Position numbers and translations under genes: made by a program
Shown: piece by piece, positions 56,509-64,000 of the stretch
Numbering within the stretch: the first letter of the stretch is position 1
How the letters are laid out: each line of letters starts with the position of its first letter
The notes under the pieces: model-generated
The model's database searches: none
What the model was told of the DNA's origin: nothing
What the model saw: the letters and a program-made list of their open reading frames with translations, nothing else
NCBI RefSeq assembly: GCF_014195685.1
Contig: NZ_JACICF010000001.1
Location: 753,317-817,316 of the forward strand
Reading direction: 5' to 3'
Length of the DNA stretch: 64,000 nt
Source: Sphingomicrobium lutaoense
GTDB lineage: Bacteria > Pseudomonadota > Alphaproteobacteria > Sphingomonadales > Sphingomonadaceae

Positions 56509-57351
56509 TCAGCGGTCGCGCCGCGACATGAAGGCGAGCTTCTCGAACAGCATCACGTCCTGTTCATTCTTGAGAAGAGCGCCGTGAAGAGGCGGGATCG
56601 CCTTGCGCGGATCGGCGTCGGCGAGGACCTCCATCGGCATGTCTTCGTGCAGGATGAGCTTGAGCCAGTCGAGCAGTTCGCTGGTCGAGGGCTTTTTCTT
56701 GATGCCTGGCACGTCGCGCACGGCGTAGAATATGTCGAGCGCCTTGCGGACCAGCATCTTCTGGATGCCCGGGAAATGCACGTCGATGATCGCTTCCATC
56801 GTCTCGCGGCCGGGGAAGGCGATATAGTGGAAGAAGCAGCGGCGCAGGAAAGCGTCGGGCAGATCCTTTTCGTTGTTGGAGGTGATCACCACCACCGGCC
56901 GGTCCTTGGCCTTCACCGTCTCGCCGGTCTCGTAGACATGGAATTCCATGCGATCGAGTTCCTGGAGAAGGTCGTTCGGAAATTCGATGTCGGCCTTGTC
57001 GATCTCGTCGATGAGGAGGACGGGCAGCCTTTCCGATGTGAAGGCCTCCCACAGCTTTCCCTTGCGGATATAGTTGGAAATGTCATGGACCCGCTCTTCG
57101 CCCAGTTGGCCGTCGCGCAGGCGTGCGACCGCGTCATATTCGTAGAGGCCCTGCACCGCGCGCGTCGTCGACTTGACGTGCCATTCGATGAGCGGGGCGT
57201 CGATCGCCTTGGCGATCTCATGGGCCAGCACGGTCTTTCCGGTGCCGGGCTCCCCCTTGACGAGAAGCGGGCGGCGTAGCGCCACGGCAGCATTCACCGC
57301 GACCTTCAGGTCCTCGGTGGCGACATAGTCGGACGTTCCATCGAATTTCAT
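56509..57351 (-). CDS. MoxR family AAA+ ATPase
   Basis: A 280-residue AAA+ protein. Walker A is VKGEPGTGKTVLA (about 31-43), Walker B VLLIDEIDKAD (111-121) and the sensor 1 region VVVITSNNEKDLPDAFLRRC. Start MKFDGTSDYVATEDLK lies immediately after the neighbouring gene. MoxR ATPases act with VWA proteins as assembly chaperones, for example in CO dehydrogenase maturation; the likely partner here is the VWA gene at 51875-53056. The metC-like gene follows directly after its stop with four bases between. Confidence 0.95.
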   Translation of the reverse strand: MKFDGTSDYVATEDLKVAVNAAVALRRPLLVKGEPGTGKTVLAHEIAKAIDAPLIEWHVKSTTRAVQGLYEYDAVARLRDGQLGEERVHDISNYIRKGKLWEAFTSERLPVLLIDEIDKADIEFPNDLLQELDRMEFHVYETGETVKAKDRPVVVITSNNEKDLPDAFLRRCFFHYIAFPGRETMEAIIDVHFPGIQKMLVRKALDIFYAVRDVPGIKKKPSTSELLDWLKLILHEDMPMEVLADADPRKAIPPLHGALLKNEQDVMLFEKLAFMSRRDR

Positions 57352-57388
57352 GTCTGCCGCCCTAAGATGCGGGCGGGCGATAGGCAAG

Positions 57389-58072
57389 TCAGCCGATGCC
57401 GTCGGCCTTGTCGCGCGCGCCGGCGCGGGCTTCGAGCAGGTCGAACAGGCCGCGGTGCTGGAGCAGCAATTGTTCGGCGCCGAAAGCCAGCGCCCGTTCC
57501 GGGCCGGGGCCGACGATATGTTCGCGGATGAGCGCGGCGCTGTCATCGTCGCCGGGCAGGATCGATTCGGGGGCGTCCACGCCGACGCGCGCGGCGCAGC
57601 GGTCGAGGATTGCGCGGATGACGGGCCAGTCGCCCGTGAGCGCGGTGGCGGCGCCCAATGCGCAGCCCTGGCGTTCGGACTGGGCGAGCGTTTCGACGGC
57701 GCGGCGCTGGGCGCGCAGCACCGCTTCGGTTTCATGCGCCCCTGGCGTCGAGGGCAGGGGGCCGACCGCGGCGGTCAGCCGGACGAGGAACAGCCGTTCG
57801 CGCTCGAACGCGTCGGCGGCGCCCATCATCCATTCGCGGATCGGACCGGCGGGCGTGGTCGCCAGCGCCAGCTCGATCATGCCGGGATGACGGCCATAGA
57901 TGCTGCACAGGAGATGCACTGCGTCGGCGAGGTCGCGGGCGGCGCTGGGGCCGTCGGCGGCCTGGAGGTGGAGGGCATGGTCATGGACGCGGCTTCCGTC
58001 CGCGGCAATGCGTGCCAGTTGGGTGTCGGCAACGCCCGGCGCGCTCTGATCGACTGCCGCATTTCCCGCCAT
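57389..58072 (-). CDS. Conserved protein of unknown function upstream of moxR
   Basis: A 227-residue soluble, Ala-rich helical protein. I do not recognise a characterised domain. Visible features: LHLQAADGPSAARDLADAVHLLC and RHPGMIELA near residues 35-70, REWMMGAADAFERERLFLVRL near 80-100, and RRAVETLAQSERQGCALGAA with SIL-GDDDSAALIREH later. The start at 58072 was chosen because AAGGAG precedes it at eight bases; an upstream ATG lacks one. It lies 37 bases before moxR on the same strand and may share its transcript. Probably conserved in sphingomonads. Confidence 0.65.
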   Translation of the reverse strand: MAGNAAVDQSAPGVADTQLARIAADGSRVHDHALHLQAADGPSAARDLADAVHLLCSIYGRHPGMIELALATTPAGPIREWMMGAADAFERERLFLVRLTAAVGPLPSTPGAHETEAVLRAQRRAVETLAQSERQGCALGAATALTGDWPVIRAILDRCAARVGVDAPESILPGDDDSAALIREHIVGPGPERALAFGAEQLLLQHRGLFDLLEARAGARDKADGIG

Positions 58073-58261
58073 CAAACCTGCTCCTTCCTGGTGACTTCCG
58101 ATGATCGCCATCGCTCTAAGCCACAGTCCTTACCCAAGGCGCGTAAAGACGGGGTTTATGCGCCGTTCACTATTTGGTGAGGCAAGTTAATTTCTGGCCC
58201 AGATCGGGACATTTTTGCGCGGTCGACCCGCCTGGAGCCGACCGCTTGACCTGCGACCCGT

Positions 58262-58558
58262 TCAGGCGGCTTCGGAAACCTCGGTCGGCTCGTCGGCGTC
58301 GGCCGACGGATCGGCGGGATTGGATGCGACGAGCAGCGGTCCTGTCTCGGCGGCATCGCGACGCGCCGGGAAGAGAAGACGGCTAACCAGAACGACAAGC
58401 CCGAGCCCGAGATAGAGCGCGACCATCTGCGCGGGGAACCAGAAGAGCGGCGCGATGAAGGCAAGGCGCAGCCACAGGGGGTTGAAGCCGAAATCCTCGC
58501 CAAGGCCCTGGCAGATACCGAGCAGCGTGTCGTTGCGGGTCAGCAAATTCTCTTTCAT
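58262..58558 (-). CDS. PspC domain protein
   Basis: A 98-residue protein with a PspC-like domain: LLTRNDTLLGICQGLGEDFG at the start, then NPLWLRLAFIAPLFWFPAQM and VALYLGLGLVVLVSRLLFP as membrane segments, and an acidic tail (ADADEPTEVSEAA). PspC proteins sense or signal envelope stress with PspA/PspB in enterobacteria, but no psp genes are nearby. AAAGGGATC precedes the ATG. A plausible promoter lies about 80-105 bases upstream. Confidence 0.88.
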   Translation of the reverse strand: MKENLLTRNDTLLGICQGLGEDFGFNPLWLRLAFIAPLFWFPAQMVALYLGLGLVVLVSRLLFPARRDAAETGPLLVASNPADPSADADEPTEVSEAA

Positions 58559-58637
58559 CGAACGATCCCTTTTCCTCATGCCATGACGCTGGCCATGGCG
58601 AGGATGATGCATAGCACGTGCCAAGCGGCGAAAAGCG

Positions 58638-58665
58638 CAGATAAGAGCGATAATCCCCGTTTCAA
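58638..58665 (-). promoter_or_regulatory. Candidate promoter for the pspC-like gene
   Basis: On the minus strand TTGAAA (58665-58660) and TATCTG (58643-58638) are separated by 16 bases, about 80 bases upstream of the PspC ATG and downstream of the rpoD terminator. Visual prediction only. Confidence 0.4.
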
Positions 58666-58685
58666 GTCGAAACCTAACTATCGGG

Positions 58686-58706
58686 GATTGGGGAGGTTCC
58701 CCAATC
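58686..58706. repeat. Short perfect inverted repeat between rpoD and pspC
   Basis: GATTGGGGA (58686-58694) and TCCCCAATC (58698-58706) form a 9-bp stem with a three-base loop, and a partial further copy, GTTGGGGAA, follows at 58709-58717. Without a T-run it is not an obvious terminator. Confidence 0.5.
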
Positions 58707-58741
58707 GGGTTGGGGAATTACGCCAATCGTCGACGGCGAAG

Positions 58742-58776
58742 AAAAGGCCGGCCACTCCCGTGAGGAATGACCGGCC
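58742..58776 (-). terminator. Rho-independent terminator after rpoD
   Basis: On the minus strand a 13-bp stem with three G-U pairs begins GGCCGGTCATTCC and ends GGAGTGGCCGGCC around a short loop, then TTTTCTTCG. It is 20 bases beyond the rpoD stop. Confidence 0.9.
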
Positions 58777-58796
58777 CTGTCGTGACGTTGGGTCGA

Positions 58797-60809
<2,013 letters not shown>

Positions 60810-60819
60810 CTTGTGCCGC

Positions 60820-62631
60820 TTAGTCGCCTATTGCCAGTGATGCCAGCCTGTCGTTCATCTCTGCGCGAGCGGCATGATATTTTTGCTGCTCGGCAAAGGC
60901 GTCCGCATCGCCGCCTGCCAGTCGTTTCGTTGCCTCGTCCAATGCCAATTCGATCTCCGCGGTTGCAGCGATCGCCTCGAGAGCCAGGCCCAGGTCCCTC
61001 CGCGCCGTCGGGGCATCGGATTCGGGACGCGTGAAACTGAATCCCATCGACGGTCTGGGCGGTCCGCCCAAGCCATCGGCTGCCAATATGGTGGCAATGG
61101 CCTCGCGATCAAGCGACTCGCCGGAAAAAGCCGCATCGACGAGCCGGTCGCGGGTCCGCGCGAGCAGCGGATCGGCGATCGGAAGCGCTGCCAGCGTCTC
61201 GACACTTTCGGCAATCGCCTCGGGATAGAGTGCATAACCACGGAGCAATGCGGCGACCTGCGGACCGCCGATGCCCACCCGGCTGATGTCCTTGACCGCC
61301 GCGCTTGCGGGCGGGGGAGGGGGCGTCCAGCGCCCGCCTTTCTTCTGCCAGCGTGGTGTCGCTGCGCCTTGCCCGCGCCCGAGCAGCGCATCGAAGCGGG
61401 CGAGCCATTCTTCTCGGTAAAGTTGCGAGAGGCTGCCGTCCTCGATCGACTTGGCGTGCTGGAAGAGACGTTGCTTGAGGCCGGCGCGCGCTTCGGGCGT
61501 GGTGAGCGGCGCCGCATCGCGTTCGTGGCGCCACAGCCTCTCGACCAGCGGTTCGGCCTTGGCGAGCAAGGCTTCGAAGGCTTCCTTGCCGCCTTCCTTG
61601 ACGAGGTCGTCGGGATCCTTGCCCGTGGGTAGTTCGACGAAAGCGAGGCTGCGCTGCGGGCCGAGCATGGGGAGGGCGCGTTCGGCGGCACGGATCGCGG
61701 CGTTCCGTCCGGCGGCATCGCCGTCGAAACAGAGAATGGGCGCATCGCTCAGTCGCCAGAGAAGTTGGAGCTGCCCCTCGGTAAGAGCGGTGCCGAGCGG
61801 AGCGACCGCTTCGCCGATCCCCGCCTGGTCGAGAGCGATGACATCCATATAGCCCTCGACGACGAGGATGCGCCCCGATTTGCGGCACGCCGCGGCGGCG
61901 AGGTCGAGATTGTAGAGTTGCCGCCCCTTGTCGAAGAGCGGGGTCTCGGGGCTGTTGAGATATTTGGGTTCGCCTTCGCCGATGATGCGGCCGCCGAAAG
62001 CGATGGTGCGGCCGCGCGGATCGCGGATCGGGATCATCAGCCGTCCGCGAAAGCGGTCGTAGGGCTCGCGGTCGTCGGGCCGGATGAGCATCCCGCTTTC
62101 GATGAGCTTGTCATTGCCGAAACGGGAGAGCGCTGCTTTCAGCTTGCCGCGCGTGTCGGGTGCGAAGCCGAGACCGAACTTGGCGATGGTTTCCTTCGTG
62201 AGGCCGCGCCGGTCGAGATAGGCGCGGGCACCCGCACCTTCGATTCCGCCCAGCTGCTCGCGGAACCAGGTGGCGGCGGCTTCGGTGACGTCGACCAGTC
62301 CGGCGCGGCGTTCGGCGCGTTCCTGCGCTCGCGGATCGGGGGCGGGGACCTCCATGCCCGCCTTGCCCGCCAATTCCTTGACCGCGTCCATAAAGCCGAG
62401 GCCGCGCGCATCGGTAAGATAGCGGATCGCGTCGCCATGCGCGCCGCAACCGAAGCAATGGTAGAACTGCTTCTCGTCATTGACAGTGAAGCTGGGCGTT
62501 TTCTCGTTATGGAAGGGGCAGCAGGCCTTATATTCCTTGCCCGCGCGGATGAGCTTCACGTCCTGCCCGATGACCTGGCTGATGCGCGTGCGGGCGCGCA
62601 GTTCATCGAGAAAGGCAGGCGAGAGGCTCAT
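60820..62631 (-). CDS. dnaG: DNA primase DnaG
   Basis: A 603-residue primase. The N-terminal zinc-binding CHC2 domain has [14 protein letters not shown] and [11 protein letters not shown]. The RNA-polymerase core shows [35 protein letters not shown] and [17 protein letters not shown]. The TOPRIM acidic motif is [11 protein letters not shown], with [21 protein letters not shown] after it. The C-terminal DnaB-binding region is degenerate, as usual. The gene sits between yqeY (six bases) and rpoD (ten bases), presumably in one transcript. Confidence 0.98.
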   Translation of the reverse strand: MSLSPAFLDELRARTRISQVIGQDVKLIRAGKEYKACCPFHNEKTPSFTVNDEKQFYHCFGCGAHGDAIRYLTDARGLGFMDAVKELAGKAGMEVPAPDPRAQERAERRAGLVDVTEAAATWFREQLGGIEGAGARAYLDRRGLTKETIAKFGLGFAPDTRGKLKAALSRFGNDKLIESGMLIRPDDREPYDRFRGRLMIPIRDPRGRTIAFGGRIIGEGEPKYLNSPETPLFDKGRQLYNLDLAAAACRKSGRILVVEGYMDVIALDQAGIGEAVAPLGTALTEGQLQLLWRLSDAPILCFDGDAAGRNAAIRAAERALPMLGPQRSLAFVELPTGKDPDDLVKEGGKEAFEALLAKAEPLVERLWRHERDAAPLTTPEARAGLKQRLFQHAKSIEDGSLSQLYREEWLARFDALLGRGQGAATPRWQKKGGRWTPPPPPASAAVKDISRVGIGGPQVAALLRGYALYPEAIAESVETLAALPIADPLLARTRDRLVDAAFSGESLDREAIATILAADGLGGPPRPSMGFSFTRPESDAPTARRDLGLALEAIAATAEIELALDEATKRLAGGDADAFAEQQKYHAARAEMNDRLASLAIGD

Positions 62632-62637
62632 CGCCTC

Positions 62638-63093
62638 TTATTGGCCTGAAAGAGCCGCCTTGGCCATCGCGCTGGCCTTTGCCGGTTCGATTGCCGCGCC
62701 GTGACGCGCGCGGATTTCGGCCATCACCTTGCCCATGTCCTTCATCGAGGTGGCGCCGGTGTCGGCGATGACCGCGCGGACCGCGGCATCGGCTTCCTCG
62801 TCGCCCAACTGCTTGGGAAGGTAGCGTTCGATGACCGCGATTTCGGCTTCTTCCTGTGCGGCGCGGTCGTCGGCTCCGCCTTTTCGAAACATCTCCGCCG
62901 ATTCGCGGCGCTGCTTGACCATTTTCTGGAGGACCGCGGTGACATGGGCATCGTCGTCGGCGATTTCCTTGCCGCGCAGTTCGATGTCCTTGTTCTTGAT
63001 CTCGGATTGAATGAGCCGGATGGTCTGCAAGGCTTCCATCGCCTTGGTCTTCATTGCCTCGATTTGCGCCGCTTTCAACGTATCGCGAATCAT
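62638..63093 (-). CDS. GatB/YqeY domain protein
   Basis: A 151-residue YqeY-type protein. MIRDTLKAAQIEAMKTKAM at the start, QTIRLIQSEIKNKDIELRGK, and KQRRESAEMFRKGGADDRAA are the family's helical hairpin, and YLPKQLGDEEADAAVRAVI with MGKVMAEIRARHG the tRNA-binding-like C-terminal domain related to GatB. A role in transamidation of mischarged tRNA is suggested by homology only. The ATG at 63093 follows GCGGAGG at proper distance; an ATG 15 bases upstream lacks a site. First gene of the yqeY-dnaG-rpoD group. Confidence 0.94.
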   Translation of the reverse strand: MIRDTLKAAQIEAMKTKAMEALQTIRLIQSEIKNKDIELRGKEIADDDAHVTAVLQKMVKQRRESAEMFRKGGADDRAAQEEAEIAVIERYLPKQLGDEEADAAVRAVIADTGATSMKDMGKVMAEIRARHGAAIEPAKASAMAKAALSGQ

Positions 63094-63155
63094 GTCGCCT
63101 CCGCTCATTTCAGGAAAGATTTCAGTCTAGCCGCAATTTCAATGATTTCACAGCG

Positions 63156-63184
63156 TTGACCTTGGCTGAAAACCCGCGTAGCCG
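63156..63184 (+). promoter_or_regulatory. Candidate promoter for carA
   Basis: TTGACC at 63156-63161 and TAGCCG at 63179-63184 are spaced by 17 bases, in the divergent region between yqeY and carA. A start near 63191 gives a leader of about 40 bases. The -10 match is poor. Visual prediction only. Confidence 0.4.
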
Positions 63185-63229
63185 CTGCGGCTTAGCGACA
63201 TTGCCGAACCCCTTCAGGAGCAGCCCCTC

Positions 63230-64000
63230 ATGGCCGAGCCGACCCACGCGCGCGCACCCCGTCCCCAGGGCGCAACCGGAGTCATTGTTTTTGCCGACGG
63301 GCGAACCATCTGGGGCCAGGGCTTCGGCGCCACCGGCGAAGCGGTGGGCGAGCTTTGCTTCAACACCTCGATGACCGGATACCAGGAAGTGATGACCGAC
63401 CCTTCCTATGCGCGGCAGGTGATCGCCTTCACCTTCCCCCATATCGGCAATGTCGGATCGAACGAGGAAGATGTCGAGGCAAGCGTCGCCCATGCGCTGG
63501 GCGCGATCGTGCGCGAGCCAGTGACGAGCCCGTCCAACTTTCGCTCGACCGTCGATTTCCCCGACTGGATGGCCGAGAACGACCGCATCGGCATCGCCGG
63601 GATCGACACCCGCGCGCTGACCCAGCTGGTGCGCCGCGAAGGGCCGCCGACCATCGCCATCGCGCATGACGAGAAGGGCGAATTCGACCTCGACAAGCTG
63701 CAGAAGATGGCCGCCGACTGGCCGGGACTGGAAGGCATGGACCTTGCCAAGGAAGTGTCGGCCAAGCAGCTTTTCCAATGGTCCGACGGGGGTTGGGAAT
63801 TGGGCGAGGGCTATCGGCTCGACCATGCCGATCCCAAGGCGCCGCATGTGGTCGCCATCGATTATGGTGCCAAGCGCAACATCTTCCGTAATCTCGTCGA
63901 AGCGGGGGCGCGGGTGACGGTGGTGCCCGCCGATGCGAGCTTCGAGGACATCATGAAGCATGAACCCGACGGCTTCTTCCTGTCGAACGGGCCGGGCGAT
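63230..64000 (+). CDS. carA: Carbamoyl-phosphate synthase small subunit, N-terminal part
   Basis: The first 257 codons are in the window; the gene continues past the right edge. The product supplies ammonia from glutamine to CarB for arginine and pyrimidine synthesis. GVIVFADGRTIWGQGFGATG, ELCFNTSMTGYQEVMTDPSY, IAFTFPHIGNVGSNEEDVE and GIDTRALTQLVRREG are CarA-specific N-terminal motifs. VVAIDYGAKRNIFRNLVEAG opens the glutaminase domain, which runs to FLSNGPGD at the edge. The catalytic Cys and His lie outside. CAGGAG precedes the ATG. Confidence 0.96.
   Translation, partial: MAEPTHARAPRPQGATGVIVFADGRTIWGQGFGATGEAVGELCFNTSMTGYQEVMTDPSYARQVIAFTFPHIGNVGSNEEDVEASVAHALGAIVREPVTSPSNFRSTVDFPDWMAENDRIGIAGIDTRALTQLVRREGPPTIAIAHDEKGEFDLDKLQKMAADWPGLEGMDLAKEVSAKQLFQWSDGGWELGEGYRLDHADPKAPHVVAIDYGAKRNIFRNLVEAGARVTVVPADASFEDIMKHEPDGFFLSNGPGD

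Noticed and set aside
55347-58072. A possible defence system formed by the HTH regulator, MoxR ATPase, VWA protein and unknown upstream protein
   Set aside because: The MoxR-VWA pair has intact but generic chaperone features, no nuclease, helicase, NADase or phage-linked domain is present, and composition matches the chromosome.

Overview
The window is GC-rich, densely packed bacterial chromosome. It looks like an alphaproteobacterium of the order Sphingomonadales (Sphingomonas/Sphingomicrobium-like; the genus cannot be fixed from sequence alone). Reasons: the conserved alphaproteobacterial block DivL-like kinase, tsaE, amgK, murU, addB, addA, trxA; addAB in place of recBCD; an AhcY of about 460 residues; a large TonB-dependent receptor; and a PutA without a ribbon-helix-helix domain. 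Almost everything is housekeeping. I see no phage, insertion sequence, CRISPR array or rRNA operon. There is one tRNA gene (Asn-GTT). No gene-free stretch exceeds about 300 bases; the longest are 58559-58796 (hairpins only), 40317-40489 (two hairpins) and 19403-19582 (one hairpin).

Layout. 1-3.4 kb: mtaB (partial) and dapF on the minus strand, then an MgtC-like membrane protein, a DUF924 protein, a TauE/SafE exporter and a small DUF3008 protein. 3.5-8.7 kb: ffh, rpsP, rimM, trmD and rplS, the classical ribosome/SRP operon, here interrupted by an opposing thioredoxin-reductase-like gene and a lipoprotein gene and closed by a strong terminator. 8.7-18 kb: a DPP-IV-like peptidase, asd, small membrane proteins, a PKHX-type hydroxylase, an alpha/beta hydrolase, an M2 (ACE-like) lipoprotein peptidase, two tiny single-span proteins, a 1-Cys peroxiredoxin and YqgE. 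18-23 kb: ahcY and a TonB-dependent receptor.

22.9-37 kb is the most coherent block. A DivL-like PAS kinase with Tyr in place of the phospho-accepting His is translationally coupled to tsaE, amgK, murU and addB. addA, trxA and secA follow, with a 46-residue membrane peptide on the opposite strand between addB and addA. 37-48 kb: putA, tRNA-Asn, NAD kinase, a stand-alone EAL phosphodiesterase, then mfd-sdhE divergent from recG. A short, visibly AT-richer segment (48.26-48.79 kb) carries one orphan membrane protein. 48.8-58.6 kb: tyrS, a DOMON-like protein coupled to a NamZ-type (DUF1343) muramidase homologue, a VWA protein, a soluble chemoreceptor with a C-terminal sensor-like domain, a DUF2975/HTH pair, a cystathionine beta-lyase-like enzyme, a MoxR ATPase, an unknown protein and a PspC protein. 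58.8-64 kb: the macromolecular-synthesis genes yqeY-dnaG-rpoD on the minus strand and the start of carA on the plus strand.

Working together: AmgK and MurU form a MurNAc salvage route to UDP-MurNAc that could be fed by the NamZ homologue about 23 kb away. AddAB, RecG and Mfd cover recombination and transcription-coupled repair. The strongest candidates for follow-up are the Tyr-type kinase, the NamZ/DOMON pair in relation to AmgK-MurU, the reversed-architecture soluble chemoreceptor, and a set of three very small single-span cationic-tail proteins. I do not see convincing evidence of a wholly new multi-gene system.
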